Assembly: GCF_022965805.1 (NCBI RefSeq)
Contig: NC_133118.1
Coordinates: 5,735,057-5,799,056, forward strand
Reading direction: 5' to 3'
Length of the DNA: 64,000 bases
Source of the DNA: Primulina eburnea
Lineage: Eukaryota > Streptophyta > Magnoliopsida > Lamiales > Gesneriaceae
Shown here in pieces: positions 22,415 through 33,212 of this stretch. The position numbers and the translations under genes were made by a program. Under the pieces are notes generated by a model. It had not been told where the DNA came from. It saw only the letters and a list, made by a program, of their open reading frames with translations, and did no database searches. The stretch's first letter is position 1, and the number at the start of each line of letters is the position of its first letter.

Positions 22415-22424
22415 CTATTTATAG
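22415..22424 (-). promoter_or_regulatory. TATA box in the chromovirus LTR
   Basis: CTATAAATAG on the minus strand, followed by a GC-rich start region. The repeat array ends only six bases upstream of it, which places the array in promoter-proximal U3. The same box is present in the other LTR at about 28308-28317. Confidence 0.65.
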
Positions 22425-22429
22425 ACAAC

Positions 22430-22690
22430 GATCGGACGATCCGATCCACTTCGGACGCTCCGATCCGGTACACTTCGGACGATCCGATCCACTTCGGACG
22501 ATCCGAACATTGCATGTCTTCCACGTGTCCAGCCACCTGTCTTCGGACGATCCGAACCCTGATCGGACGATCCGAACTCTGACATGACATGACTCGTCTG
22601 ACTCCGAACAGAACGGACGATCCGAACCCACTTCGGACGATCCGAACCAACTTCGGACGATCCGAACCCGGTTCGGTCCTTCCGATCCCA
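22430..22690. repeat. Array of GGACGATCCGA near-palindromes in U3
   Basis: About ten copies of a word close to TTCGGACGATCCGAAC, some degenerate (for example GGACGCTCCGATC and GGTCCTTCCGATC), spaced 15-50 bases apart. Each copy nearly equals its own reverse complement. The right LTR has the same array minus one unit (28323-28562). The Arg-, Ser- and Asp-rich ORFs found across it are artefacts of the repeat. Confidence 0.9.
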
Positions 22691-22743
22691 CCGAAATACA
22701 ATTAATCCAATAATTAACTCAAATTAGGCATCGGGATACTACA

Positions 22744-22760
22744 TTCTCCCCCTCTAAAAA
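22744..22760 (-). promoter_or_regulatory. Polypurine tract of the chromovirus
   Basis: Minus-strand TTTTTAGAGGGGGAGAA directly abuts the 3' LTR. It is the expected primer for plus-strand DNA synthesis. Confidence 0.8.
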
Positions 22761-22882
22761 GGATTTCGTCCGCGAAATCGAGTCTGAAGAATGACAATTC
22801 TGAACAACAATACATTCAACTTAAGAATGAATTACAACTGAAAGCACAACTGAAATTGCAATCATAACTGAAAATACTACAA

Positions 22883-25800
22883 CTAGAACAATTCTGGATG
22901 CTCTGACCGCATGCGACTCTCTAGTTCCCAGGTAGCTTCTTCAGTACCTCGTCGCTGCCACTGCACTAAGACAAGAGGAATAGTCTTATTCCGCAGTACT
23001 TTATCCTTCCGGTCTAAGATCGAAACCGGTCTTTCCACAAAAGACAAATCCGGATTCAGCTGAACTTCTGTCGGATGCAAAACATGAGACTCATCCGCTA
23101 CGTATCGTCTTAACAAGGACACATGAAACACATTGTGAACACTAGACAGATACGGTGGCAAAGCTAATCTGTAGGCCAAATCTCCCACGCATTCTAAGAT
23201 CTCAAAAGGGCCAATGAATCTCGGAGATAGCTTACCCTTGAGTCCAAACCTCAGAATCCTCCGAAAAGGTGATACCTTGAGAAACACTTTCTCGCCTGCA
23301 TCAAAATGAAGAGGTCTGCGCTTGGTGTTCGCATAACTCGCTTGTCGATCCTGAGCAGTCTTAATCCGCTGTTTGATCACAAGAACTTTGTCCATGGCCT
23401 GCTGAATCAATTCTGGACCCTCGACCTGTCGTTCTCCGACTTCTTCCCAGAACAGGGGAGTACGACAACGTCGACCATACAATGCTTCAAACGGAGACAT
23501 ACCAATACTCCTATGAAAACTGTTGTTGTATGCAAACTCTATCAGTGGCAGATGATCCTGCCAAGCTGGCCCGAAATCCATCACACAAGATCTCAACATA
23601 TCCTCAAGAGTACGAATAGTCCTCTCTGACTGACCGTCAGTCTCTGGGTGATACGCAGTACTCAAACTCAAGGTAATGCCCAAAGCTTGCTGAAAGCTGC
23701 CCCAAAATCTAGACGTAAATCGAGGATCTCTGTCACTAACGATACTCACGGGCACACCATGAAACCGTACAATCTCCTGAATGTACAACCGTGCCATCCG
23801 ATCGAAAGTGAAATCTCTGTTATACGGAAGAAAATGGGCAGACTTAGTAAGCCGATCCACTACCACCCAGATAGCATCTCTATTCCCCACAGACATAGGC
23901 AAATGAGTCACGAAGTCCATCGTGATATGCTCCCACTTCCACTCCGGAATAGGAAGATTCTGCAATAACCCTCCAGGTCGTCGATACTCAGCCTTCACCT
24001 GCTGACAGACTAGACACTTGGAGACATACTGATAAACATTACGTTTCATACCTTTCCACCAAAATCGAGTCCTCAAATCCTTATACATCTTGTTGCTCCC
24101 CGGATGAACACTCAACTTGCTACGATGAGCCTGGGATAAAATCTCCTCCCTCAAAGTGTCATCTTCCGGTACAACAACACGACCAGATAAACACAAAAGA
24201 CCCTCGGACTGATAGTGGAATCCAGAAGTATTATCTCCATCAGCCAACCGAGCTAATTTCTGAACCTTAGAATCAGACATCTGAGCATCTCTAATCCGAG
24301 AATACAGAACTGGCTCAGACAAAATAGTAGCTACACGGATACCGTCGGTTCCCTTCCGATGCTTACAATTGAATCCCATCGAACAGAAATCCTGAATAAT
24401 CCCAGATACCGCACAAGTCTGAAGAGCAGACAATCTCACCTTGCGACTAAGAGCATCGGCCGTGAGATTCGCAGAGCCTGGATGATACTTGATCTCGCAG
24501 TCATAATCCTTGAGTAGATCCATCCAACGACGCTGACGCATGTTCAACTCAGCCTGAGTGAACAGATACTTCAAACTCTTATGATCAGTGAAAATCTCAA
24601 ATCGCTCACCATACAGATAATGGCGCCAGATTTTCAAAGCAAAAACGATCGCTGCTAATTCCAGATCATGAACAGGATAGTTTTCCTCATGAGGCTTCAA
24701 CTGCCTCGACGCATAAGCAATCACATGCTCATTCTGCATCAGAACACACCCTAGTCCCTGCAAAGAAGCATCGGTGTAGACACTGAAACCACCAGATCCA
24801 GACGGTAAAGCCAAAACAGGCGCAGATGTCAAACGTCTGCGAAGTTCCCAGAAACTCTCTTCGCACTCTGATGTCCACTCAAATGAAACATCTTTCCGAG
24901 TGAGCTGAGTGAGTGGCTTAGCAACCTGAGAGAAGTTGACAATGAAACGGCGATAATACCCAGCCAATCCCAGAAAACTGCGGATCTCGGCTACTGTCGT
25001 CGGACGCGACCAGTTCAATACCGCTTCCACCTTGCTCGGGTCAACTGAAACTCCCTCGCTAGAAATGACATGACCAAGGAATACAACCCTGTCAATCCAA
25101 AACTCACATTTACTCAACTTCGCATAAAGCTGATTCTCGCGAAGTGTCTGTAAAATAATCCTTAAGTGTTGTGCGTGTTCTTGCTGATCATGCGAATAGA
25201 TTAAGATATCATCTATAAACACCACAACAAACTTATCCAAGAATTCCCGAAAAACCCGATTCATCAGATCCATAAAAACTGCGGGTGCATTCGTCACCCC
25301 AAAAGGCATAACCAGAAACTCATAATGCCCATACCGGGTCCTGAATGCAGTCTTCGATATATCTCCCTGATGAACTCGAAGCTGATGATAACCAGACCTT
25401 AAATCAATCTTGGAATACACAGAGGTACCTTGCAGTTGATCAAATAAATCATCAATCCGTGGCAACGGATACTTATTCTTTATCGTAGCACGATTCAACT
25501 GCCGATAATCTATGCAGAGCCGCATAGAACCATCCTTCTTTTTGACAAAAAGAACTGGTGCTCCCCACGGGGACACACTGGGTCGAATATACCCCTTGTC
25601 AAGAAGATCCTGCAACTGCTGTTTCAATTCTTGCATCTCCGATGGAGCTAAACGATAAGGAGCCCTAGAGATTGGTGCCGTGCCTGGCACTAAATCAATG
25701 CCGAAATCCACTTCCCGAACGGGAGGAAAACCAGGAATCTCCTCGGGAAAAACATCCGGAAAATCGCAAACCACTGGAATGTCACTGATACCGACACTAA

Positions 25801-26689
25801 CTGCGGACGAATCAATAGCATAGATAAGGTAGCCTTCCCCGCCCGACTCTAAAGCACGACAGGCTTTCAGAGCAGAAACCACAGGCATCGGGGGTCGCGC
25901 TCCCTCTCCATAGAAAAACCAACTGTCGCCCTCAACTGGACGAAACTGCACAAACTTCTGATAACAGTCCACAGTAGCTCTAAACACAGTCAGCACATCT
26001 ATTCCCAGAATGCAATCAAAATCCTCCATCGCAAGAATCATCAAATTAGCAGTTAAAATATTACCCTCAAACTCTAGAGGACAACCCAAAACTAGACGTT
26101 TAGCTAACACCGAATGACCCATCGGTGTGGAAACAGATACCACAACGTCCAAAGAAGTGAAGGGTAATGCATGACGCTTAGCAAACCTCGCAGATATGAA
26201 TGAATGCGATGCACCAGTATCAATGAGAACGTAAGCAGGTAATCCACATAATAAAAACACACCTGCGATAACTCTCTCGTTCTCCTCAGCCGCCTGATCC
26301 TGGTTAAGAGCAAAGACCTGCCCTTGAGTACGCGGTCGGAGGTTAGAACCCTGAGTAGACTGTCCCTGCTGTGGCCTCTGATGAACTGAAGCCTGAGAAC
26401 CAGATCCTGATCCTCCGCCCGTCTGTGGACAATCTCTCTTCATGTGGCCCATCTCACCGCACTTGTAACAAGCACCCGCAACCCTGCGACAACGCTCCGT
26501 CGGGTGATCCTTCCCGCAGTGCTGACATGGGCCCCTCTTCTTCCCAAAATGGTGAACTCCTCCAGATCCAGAGGAAGAAGAAGTAGATCCAGCCTTCTTA
26601 AATGCTTGGGCGCGGGGACCCAAAGAACTAGTAGGACGAGCAGACTGCATGGCTCGACCTCTCAGCAAACTGCCCTCAGCCTGCGACAA
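22883..26689 (-). CDS. Chromovirus polyprotein: zinc knuckles, protease, RT, RNase H, integrase, chromodomain
   Basis: An uninterrupted frame of 1268 codons. Two CCHC-type knuckles are at about residues 54-67 ([13 protein letters not shown]) and 74-87 ([14 protein letters not shown]). Protease DTGA is at 157-160. RT has LCIDYRQLN and the catalytic box FIDD near residue 490. RNase H starts at YTDAS near 638. A histidine/cysteine zinc finger ([10 protein letters not shown]...CLVCQQVK) precedes the integrase core, with Asp in ITMDFV and VSDRDPRF and Glu in [12 protein letters not shown]. The last ~70 residues ([20 protein letters not shown]...LVQWQ...EATWE) form a chromodomain-like tail of the kind that guides integration to marked chromatin. 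All catalytic residues I could check are intact. The Met given as start is only the first in this frame. Translation should come from gag, which is in another frame. Confidence 0.95.
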   Translation of the reverse strand: MSQAEGSLLRGRAMQSARPTSSLGPRAQAFKKAGSTSSSSGSGGVHHFGKKRGPCQHCGKDHPTERCRRVAGACYKCGEMGHMKRDCPQTGGGSGSGSQASVHQRPQQGQSTQGSNLRPRTQGQVFALNQDQAAEENERVIAGVFLLCGLPAYVLIDTGASHSFISARFAKRHALPFTSLDVVVSVSTPMGHSVLAKRLVLGCPLEFEGNILTANLMILAMEDFDCILGIDVLTVFRATVDCYQKFVQFRPVEGDSWFFYGEGARPPMPVVSALKACRALESGGEGYLIYAIDSSAVSVGISDIPVVCDFPDVFPEEIPGFPPVREVDFGIDLVPGTAPISRAPYRLAPSEMQELKQQLQDLLDKGYIRPSVSPWGAPVLFVKKKDGSMRLCIDYRQLNRATIKNKYPLPRIDDLFDQLQGTSVYSKIDLRSGYHQLRVHQGDISKTAFRTRYGHYEFLVMPFGVTNAPAVFMDLMNRVFREFLDKFVVVFIDDILIYSHDQQEHAQHLRIILQTLRENQLYAKLSKCEFWIDRVVFLGHVISSEGVSVDPSKVEAVLNWSRPTTVAEIRSFLGLAGYYRRFIVNFSQVAKPLTQLTRKDVSFEWTSECEESFWELRRRLTSAPVLALPSGSGGFSVYTDASLQGLGCVLMQNEHVIAYASRQLKPHEENYPVHDLELAAIVFALKIWRHYLYGERFEIFTDHKSLKYLFTQAELNMRQRRWMDLLKDYDCEIKYHPGSANLTADALSRKVRLSALQTCAVSGIIQDFCSMGFNCKHRKGTDGIRVATILSEPVLYSRIRDAQMSDSKVQKLARLADGDNTSGFHYQSEGLLCLSGRVVVPEDDTLREEILSQAHRSKLSVHPGSNKMYKDLRTRFWWKGMKRNVYQYVSKCLVCQQVKAEYRRPGGLLQNLPIPEWKWEHITMDFVTHLPMSVGNRDAIWVVVDRLTKSAHFLPYNRDFTFDRMARLYIQEIVRFHGVPVSIVSDRDPRFTSRFWGSFQQALGITLSLSTAYHPETDGQSERTIRTLEDMLRSCVMDFGPAWQDHLPLIEFAYNNSFHRSIGMSPFEALYGRRCRTPLFWEEVGERQVEGPELIQQAMDKVLVIKQRIKTAQDRQASYANTKRRPLHFDAGEKVFLKVSPFRRILRFGLKGKLSPRFIGPFEILECVGDLAYRLALPPYLSSVHNVFHVSLLRRYVADESHVLHPTEVQLNPDLSFVERPVSILDRKDKVLRNKTIPLVLVQWQRRGTEEATWELESRMRSEHPELF

Positions 26690-27309
26690 CGATTCACAAG
26701 GCCCTCATACGATGTCGGATCATCGCAGACAACAACCCGATCATAAATCTCCTGATTGAGGCCCTGGAGAAAATGGTTATACTTGGCACTAGCATTGTCA
26801 CTGACATGCGGAACATATGGAAGCAACTCAAAGAACTTCTGCTGATACTCATCAACAGACAAACTTCCCTGCTTCAGATTGATCAACTCAATCGCCTTGG
26901 TCTGCAGAAGAGCTGGCGGAAAGTAAAGCAACATGAAAGCGGCTCGGAAATCGGCCCAAAGAACTCGACCCTGTCGCTGAACTATCGGTGCAGAGGTAGA
27001 CCTCCACCACTTGCGCGCACCACCCTCCAGCAAGAAATCAAGGGTATCAATCTGCTGCTCCGCCGAGCACTGAAAAGTCTTGAAGCAGCTCTCCATCCTC
27101 TCAAGCCAGTTCTCCGCAACATCCGGAGTCTCACCGCCCGAAAGAGGTTTCGGCCCCATCTGCAAGAACCGATGCATACTAAAACTCCGAGGCTCATCAC
27201 GACGGTGTTGACGACGTTCTCGATGCTCTCGACGACGTTCCCGATCGTCGCGGTCTCCCCAGCGTCCAACGCTTCCATGACTACTAGCATCGTCGTCAAA
27301 ACCAGACAT
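26662..27309 (-). CDS. Chromovirus gag (capsid), frame-shifted relative to pol
   Basis: A 215-codon frame beginning [12 protein letters not shown], with an Arg-rich N-terminus and the retrotransposon gag core ([55 protein letters not shown]). It runs into a stop at 26662 after [10 protein letters not shown], while the polyprotein frame, containing [12 protein letters not shown], opens at the same place. In this lineage gag and pol usually share one frame, so a one-base indel near 26690 is the simplest reading. A recoding site cannot be excluded, because the rest of the element is intact. Confidence 0.85.
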   Translation of the reverse strand: MSGFDDDASSHGSVGRWGDRDDRERRREHRERRQHRRDEPRSFSMHRFLQMGPKPLSGGETPDVAENWLERMESCFKTFQCSAEQQIDTLDFLLEGGARKWWRSTSAPIVQRQGRVLWADFRAAFMLLYFPPALLQTKAIELINLKQGSLSVDEYQQKFFELLPYVPHVSDNASAKYNHFLQGLNQEIYDRVVVCDDPTSYEGLVNRCRRLRAVC

Positions 27310-27378
27310 CTCTTAGCTACAAAAGTTACCAGAGATTAAACCCAAAAGAACAGTTCTAAATCCCAAAATCTTAATGCA

Positions 27379-27391
27379 TGCTCTGATACCA
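27379..27391 (-). promoter_or_regulatory. Primer binding site of the chromovirus
   Basis: TGGTATCAGAGCA on the minus strand, four bases inside the 5' LTR, complementary to the 3' end of plant initiator methionine tRNA. Confidence 0.9.
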
Positions 27392-27395
27392 TAAA

Positions 27396-28617
27396 TGTAG
27401 TGACCCGTTCCAGAATCACCTACTTAATCAGAACTAAAGCATGCAAAATCTATATTTAAAACTGAATCAGGTAAACAGCGGAATAAGTAATACAACCCAA
27501 TCGAAACTGTAAGTACAAAAATACTTAAACAACCAGATCGAACTAAATCCAAGAATAAATACCAACAACTACGAATCAACCCCTGCCAGCTCCCTGTCCA
27601 CTCCCTCCTGGACCGTCCAACCTGAGACCTGCCCCATCGAATAGGGTGTCCAAAACAGAGATAAACCGAGGACGTGAGCATAAAACGCTTAGCACCGAAA
27701 GCATGAGTATACAAGACTATGACATGCATGTATGCAAAATGTACTGGATACCAGGATCTGGGTATAACGAAATACTGCTCAGGCAAATGACGTCAAGGTA
27801 TGTAGCACTCTGCGCCGTCGCACCAGGAGGTGGCTCCCATACCAAAATAAACCTGTGGATATACCGGTGACCTGACCACCGTCGGCCAACGGGGTCCAAC
27901 CATCCACAACAAATGAGGGCTGAGCACCCTCTCAACAGGCTATCTCAAAGATAATCAGGCTCAACATGATTATGCAAATGCCGCATAATAAACCATGCAT
28001 CATATGACAGATAATAATGCAACATATAAACATGCAACACATAGTAAAGCATACTCAATCCTGCTATCTCGGATAGTACTTTCGTACCTCAAACCAGTAG
28101 ATCCTAGCAATCAGCCCTAGAATCAAGCCTGCGTCCGTAGTCAGCCCACTGATGCCGCTAGCCCCCAACTAGAGCACAGCTCCGCTACAAAACCAGTAGC
28201 TCCCCGCTAGTGCCCGAACCTCGGTAAAAGACTAGAAGCCCATCAGAAACGACTAAAACGCTCTGGAACTCTCGGAATTGGCGAGTGAAAAGTGAAGCCT
28301 CGCGCTTCTATTTATAGACAACGATCGGACGATCCGATCCACTTCGGACGCTCCGATCCGGTACACTTCGGACGATCCGAACATTGCATGTCTTCCACGT
28401 GTCCAGCCACCTGTCTTCGGACGATCCGAACCCTGATCGGACGATCCGAACTCTGACATGACATGACTCGTCTGACTCCGAACAGAACGGACGATCCGAA
28501 CCCACTTCGGACGATCCGAACCAACTTCGGACGATCCGAACCCGGTTCGGTCCTTCCGATCCCACCGAAATACAATTAATCCAATAATTAACTCAAATTA
28601 GGCATCGGGATACTACA
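27396..28617 (-). repeat. 5' LTR of the chromovirus (1222 bp)
   Basis: Same ends as the 3' LTR. Visible differences are T for C in AAAACGCTTAGC, G for A in CACCAGGAGG, and the loss of one 19-bp array unit near 28370. Confidence 0.95.
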
Positions 28618-28934
28618 GGCCTCACGTTTCCCAGTCTTAAAATAAGATGTTGGGCCTCATGTCTTCTAGGCTTGAAATAAGATGACGGGGCCTCATGTCT
28701 CCCGGGCTTGAAATATTTTATCGTTTAGTATTCTCGGGTAATAGGGCTGATGTCATGATAACGTATGCCCTAGAATTTATACCGTCGAAAAACGTTCTGT
28801 ATTCCGAGAATCCGATGAGCCTGACACGTCTCGATATATGTGCACATCATTTCATATTCCTGCACAATTTCCAAAATGCATCCTTGCCGTCCATTTTTTA
28901 TTTTAGATCAACGGTGGAGATTAACTCCCACCCC

Positions 28935-28942
28935 TTATATAT
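28935..28942 (+). promoter_or_regulatory. Candidate TATA box for the antisense ORF of the Tat-like element
   Basis: TATATATA in CCCCTTATATATAGTAGC on the plus strand, about 210 bases before the ATG at 29149. A splice-donor-like AAGTAAGT lies between them. It points to transcription opposite to the retroelement. Confidence 0.45.
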
Positions 28943-29148
28943 AGTAGCTCACAGTTTTTTCAAATTACTTTGCAAATTCAAAATCTTGGCCAAACTCTTG
29001 AAATTTTTCCTCTCTACTCTTCGACGTGCAAACTCCTCCAACTCCGGCGATCTTCCACCACCGCAGCCTCTTCAGTCGCACAATCTGCACGCACAGCCAC
29101 TACCTTCTTTCCCAAAACAAGTAAGTTTTCTTATTTATTCCTTAAATC

Positions 29149-31362
29149 ATGTCTGATTCCACCACCTCCACTTCAGGGGCCAATGCGCGAGGCTCACCTA
29201 GTGACGAGTCCACAGCGCTGTGATCCGATTCACCCCCTCTCTTCCTCGCCATCGTATTTTTACCCAAGCTTCCAAAAAACCCACAGCCCATCAGTCAAAA
29301 CCCTCTTCTTCAAAACCTTCTTCCTCTAGCCATTCTCGAGCTCTGAAAAAGAGCAAGGGTAAAGGAAAAGCCCGGGCCGCTGACCATCTTTCCACTGAGA
29401 CCCCGAGAGTTCCTTGGTTCTCCTTAATGAGCAGCACTCTACGCTCGGGAGCAGATGAGGAACTCCGAGTTCTGGGCTCGATTCCTTCCACTTTTTCCAT
29501 TTTGATCACCGGTCCTTCCAATAGGACTGATCAGCCTCCTTTTGGTTTTACCACTTTCTTCCGGACCAAGTTAGAAATGGTCTCCAGTTTCCTATCCCTC
29601 CTTTCTATATCGAGGTTGCCAAGTTTTTTGGTGTACCTATTAACCAACTTTACCATAATTCCTTCCGTATAATGGCCTCGGCCTATTTCTAATTTAAAAT
29701 GCATAACCTTGTCATCAACCCCGTCGTCCTTCACTATTTTTTTGTTTGTAAACTGGGAGATAATGCCTTCTCCCTGTCTGCCCGCCTGAATGCCAGATTC
29801 CCTGATTCAGGGATGGAAATGACGATTTTTCTATATTCAACTCCCGACCCCTCTCTCTTGTCTGACTGGGTTTCTCTCTTCTCTTCCCCCTCAACCTGTC
29901 CTTCCTCGGGCTTACAAATTTGAGGAATTTTACACTCGAAGCCAAGACTTGGCGGGTGGTCAAAAAATACTCCTCCTCCACCCTTATCTCCCAGGAGAAT
30001 CTAGTTGCTTACGGGTTGAGTGCCAGGGCTGAAGATCAAACAGACCGGGTAATTGATGAGGTGGTTGGCTCGGGCTCTCAACCTGGTAATTCTTATCCTT
30101 CCTGTCTTTAACATTTTATCTCTTATTTATACTTGTAATTTGTACTAACCCTTTTTCTTTTTTCTTCCTGTGCAGTGCAGACAACTCCAAAATTCAAGAA
30201 GCCTTGGTCAAGAAGTGGGAGGCTGAGAGAATAGCCAAGGAGAAGAAGCTGGCAGCTCGGAAGGCTGCGGCTGAGAAGAAGAGGCAGGCCGAGGAGGAGG
30301 CGGCTTAGGCAAAGGAAACATACTGGGCAAATACTGAACAAGAACGGGAGGGGCCTGGCTCCCGGGAAGATGCTGAAGATTAAGTCCCTCTCGACAGAGG
30401 AAGCGAAAGGCTGTCACAAGCCCCTGAGCTGATCCTGGTTGAGGGTGATCAGGAAGGAGGTCAAGGCTCCTCCCAGGCAAGCCAATCAACCACTCCTTCC
30501 CGCTAACATCCTACACAAGAGCCCTCCCAGGAGCCTCTCACTTATACCCAGCCCACTCGGACTAACATCTTTTTGGAAGGGGCTGCTCCCACTGGGTTCA
30601 AGATTTTCAAACAACTCCATAGCCCGGATGAGGAGATACACCTAAGGAGCTCCCGAACCACACCAAAACTCTTCGAAGGTTCCAACAAGATATTGGCAGT
30701 AAGTCTGTTTCCTTATCTCTATCTCTTTCCTTCTTATTTTTTTATTGACTTCTCTTGCACATGGCGTCCAGCTGATGATCTCGGCCTTTTAAGAGGTAGC
30801 CACCTCAGTCACTCTTACCAATAACCGAGCCCGACAATTCCAGGATATCCAAGAGCGACTTCAAGAGGAATTGTCCCGGGTTCGAGCCCTTCAAGACAAA
30901 GTGGCTGGCTTACGTGCTGACCTTGATAAAGCCAATCAAGAGCTAGAGAAGTCCCGGGAAGATAACAACGAAGGCCTCATCAGGGAGGAGACCCTTCAGG
31001 GACACTTATCCGTCCTTGAAGGAAAGAACAAATCCCTGATGGAGGGCATGGAAGAGCAAATGTTCTGGGCAGACACTGCTGAGAGGGCTCTGGCTGAAGC
31101 CGTACATAACAGGGAGAAATTGCAAACCTCCTTCCTCTTCTCTCCAGAATTCAAGGTGGCCATGGTAGACAAGGCATACCCCCTTTTCAAGACCGGCTTT
31201 GAAAAATGCTGAGAACAATTTGAAGAGGCCGGGCTCTTGCCTCAGGATAAGAAAGACTTCCCTAACTTCGGTCGGGCCATTGCATCTCTCCCAAAAGATG
31301 GAGAAGAGGAGAAGGCAGATTCCCCAAACGAAGAAGAACAACCAGGGTCCGATCAAATGTAG
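29149..31362 (+). pseudogene. Antisense additional ORF of a Tat-lineage element (gypsy-type 'transposase' domain, PF04195-like)
   Basis: Plus-strand coding pieces in shifting frames: MSDSTTSTSGANARGSPSDE (stop at 29221), a basic KKSKGKGKARA region, FYIEVAKFFGVPINQLYHNS and FRIMASAYF, a stop, then KMHNLVINPVVLHYFFVCKL. After likely introns (one ending in GTGCAG at about 30176) come a charged KKLAARKAAAEKKRQAEEE helix and a long coiled coil (30871-31200), ending EEEQPGSDQM with a stop at 31360-31362. The middle part resembles the domain named 'putative gypsy type transposon', which is known as an extra ORF in Tat elements. Its function is unknown and it is not a real transposase. Stops and frameshifts make this copy non-functional. 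It runs opposite to the integrase fragment at 32051-33045, as reported for additional ORFs in this lineage. Confidence 0.65.
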
Positions 31363-31599
31363 GATTGTATTTTTTCTTTTTTACTTTTCTTCGTAATTCC
31401 TGCCTTCGGGCTTTGAATGAAATTTTATTCATTTCATCAATTGCGCCTTTGATAATGCTTTAATACATCTTCAAAACCCGGATAATAGAACTGCTTATGT
31501 ATAAAAAATCACAAAAATTTCTAAGTGTTGAGAATTAACCGGGAACCTTAGCGAGTAACCGGGATGATGAATCATGAACCCGAATGATAATATTTGATT

Positions 31600-31910
31600 T
31601 GTATGAATAACCAAAGTATGGAACCCTGGGCCGTGAATAACCAGAGTGCGGAACCCTGGGCCGGGGATAATGTCCCGGGACTTGGGAATGGTTGAGGTGT
31701 GGTGGCCCGAGCCAGGGTGTGGTGTCCCGGGCTTATGAATAACCAAGGTACGCAGCCTTGGGCCAGAGATCATGTCCCGAGACTTGGGAATAGTTGAGGT
31801 GTGGTGCCCCGTGCCAGGGTCTTATGAATAACCACGGAGCCTTGGGCCGTGGATCATGTCACTGGACTTATGAATGGTCGAGGTGTGGTGCCCTGGGCTT
31901 ATTAATTAGC
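31600..31910. repeat. Degenerate tandem repeats between antisense ORF and integrase
   Basis: Units built from GAATAACCA(A/G)(A/G)GT, CCCTGGGCC, TGTCCCGGGACTTGGGAAT and GGTTGAGGTGTGGTG recur three to four times with a period near 100 bases and much decay. This lies in the non-coding gap between the convergent coding segments of the Tat-like element, a place where such elements often carry satellite-like repeats. Confidence 0.7.
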
Positions 31911-32050
31911 CGGGAATTTGTACCTCTCAGACTTGATTATCATATTCAAACACTTTTTCTGGGAAGAACAGATCTTTCATTATATCTTCAAACAAATAAT
32001 TACATTTGTTAAACATAATACTTCTTTAAATTAAATACATTCCAGGGTCT

Positions 32051-33045
32051 TTTGAGAGAATGTCCTTGAGCATCTTCAAGACAAAAAGCTCCCGAGCTAA
32101 CTCTTCGAGTTATTCTGTAAGGTCCTTCCCACCGAGCTTCCAACTTTCCCACATCTCTCGTTGGATTAACTTTCTTCATAACCAGATCTCCTACTTGGAA
32201 GTCTCGAATTCGTACTTCTTGTTATATGATTTCATAACCCGACCTTGATAAGCTTCCATTCGAATTAGGGCCCGCTCTCTTTTTTCTTCCACTAAGTCCA
32301 ATTCCATTGCTCGACATTGATCATTATCACTCGGGTAAGATTCTACCCAGGCAGAAGTTTTTCCAATCTCGACTGGAAGAACTGCTTCAGACCCATATAC
32401 CAGATTAAAAGGAGTCTCTTAAATAGGTGCTCGGAGAGTAGTTCTATATGCCTAGAGAACACTAAGCAATTCCTCTACCCAGTCTTTTCTTTTGCCATGT
32501 AGCCTGGATTTTAAGGCTTGCACAATGATCCTGTTCACAACCTCTGTCCGACCATTGGCTCGAGGGTAAGCAACAGAGGTGATTTTCATTTCCTGACACC
32601 AAGTTGTGATCTTCTTTCCCTCAAACTGTCTCCCATTGTCTGAAATTATTCTCCCGGGGACTCCAAATCGGCACAAAATATTCTTCCATAAAAACTTTAA
32701 AACTTTTTGCTCAGTAATCTTGGCCAAGGGCTCGGCTTCTATCCATTTAGAAAAATAATCCACAAACACTAAAAGAAACTTCTTCTGAGCCCGGACAACT
32801 GGAAAGAGACCCACAATGTCCATACCTCATTGATCAAAAGGGAAAGAAACCCTGATATGCTTCATGGGAGTGGCCGGGCAGTGCTGAAAGTTTGAATGAT
32901 GTTGACAGCCTTAAAAAACCTGGACCCCTCGGGCAGAATCCTGGCTTATAGTAGGCCACCAGAATCCAGCAAGCATTGCTTTCCGGGCCAATGCTTCTCC
33001 TGCGAGATGCTCGCCACAACACGCCTCATGAATTACCACCTCCTC
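32051..33045 (-). pseudogene. Integrase fragment of the Tat-like element
   Basis: On the minus strand: a zinc-finger part (EEVVIHEACCGEHLAGEALA, then RKAMLAGFWWPT), the core MDIVGLFPV...VFVDYFSKWIEAEPL (first Asp), ISDNGRQFEGKK (second Asp), and ANGRTEVVNRIIVQALKSRL, where Glu is kept but the usual NGQTE reads NGRTE. The C-terminal part (LVEEKRERALIRMEAYQGR) follows after a frameshift. Several stops and shifts are present. Everything N-terminal to the zinc finger has been deleted, so the 5' end abuts the LTR remnant at 33046. Confidence 0.8.
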
Positions 33046-33207
33046 CGTAGGTACCCGAGAGCTTGTATGAGAGCCCGGGCTCTTGATTGTCCGGGAAGAG
33101 GATAAATGCCCAGTTGATGAAGATAACACCTGACATATTGACTCTGATTTGGGCTATCCATTTAATACTCCGCGTCGTCCATGACTCGCATCCTTATGGG
33201 GGTATCA
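33046..33207 (-). repeat. Remnant of the 5' LTR of the Tat-like element
   Basis: About 160 bases matching the 21158-21320 end of the 3' LTR with roughly a dozen or more differences, and ending at the same GGGGGTATCA. Similarity starts abruptly at AGGTACCCGAGAGC, directly after integrase codons, and this marks the deletion junction. Confidence 0.7.
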
Positions 33208-33212
33208 ATTAT

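Larger units (their letters stand above)
21503..22743 (-). repeat. 3' LTR of the chromovirus (1241 bp)
   Basis: Plus-strand reading starts TGTAGTGACCCG and ends GGGATACTACA. It is 19 bp longer than its partner because of one extra unit in the GGACGATCCGA array. Confidence 0.95.
21503..28617 (-). mobile_element. Young, nearly complete chromovirus (Ty3/gypsy, Tekay/Del-like)
   Basis: A 7115-bp element with LTRs 21503-22743 and 27396-28617, TG...CA ends and target duplication GGCCT (21498-21502 and 28618-28622). On the minus strand the primer binding site TGGTATCAGAGCA (initiator Met tRNA) is at 27391-27379 and the purine tract AGAGGGGGAGAA abuts 22743. Gag, protease, RT, RNase H, integrase and a C-terminal chromodomain are all present. 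The two LTRs differ by only two substitutions that I could see, plus one 19-bp repeat unit, so the insertion is recent. It sits inside the older Tat-like element, about 180 bp inside its 3' LTR. Confidence 0.95.
18639..33207 (-). mobile_element. Old Tat-lineage Ty3/gypsy element, 5'-deleted, with two later insertions
   Basis: Boundaries are TGATGATATCC at 18639 and GGGGGTATCA at 33207, flanked by the same five bases ATTAT (18634-18638 and 33208-33212). On the minus strand the order is: 5' LTR remnant (33207-33046), deletion, integrase fragment (33045-32051), spacer with tandem repeats, an ORF in the opposite direction (29149-31362), a PPT (AGGGATGGGTGG next to 21320) and the 3' LTR. Later insertions are the solo LTR at 18864-20908 and the chromovirus at 21503-28617. 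Gag, protease, RT and RNase H are missing. The ATTAT match alone could be chance in AT-rich DNA, but LTR ends, PPT and the repeated 5' LTR piece agree with it. Confidence 0.7.

Noticed and set aside
22430..22690. Regularly repeated near-palindromes as a CRISPR array
   Set aside because: Repeats are too short and unequal in spacing, spacers are repeat-derived, there are no cas genes, and the setting is a plant LTR.
22360..22701. Arg/Ser/Asp-rich ORFs across the GGACGATCCGA array (also at 28253-28575)
   Set aside because: Every frame through the short-period array is open. They lie in LTR U3 and have no start context or conservation beyond the repeat.
23306..23968. Plus-strand ORFs of about 106 codons
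   Set aside because: They are antisense shadows of the chromovirus integrase.
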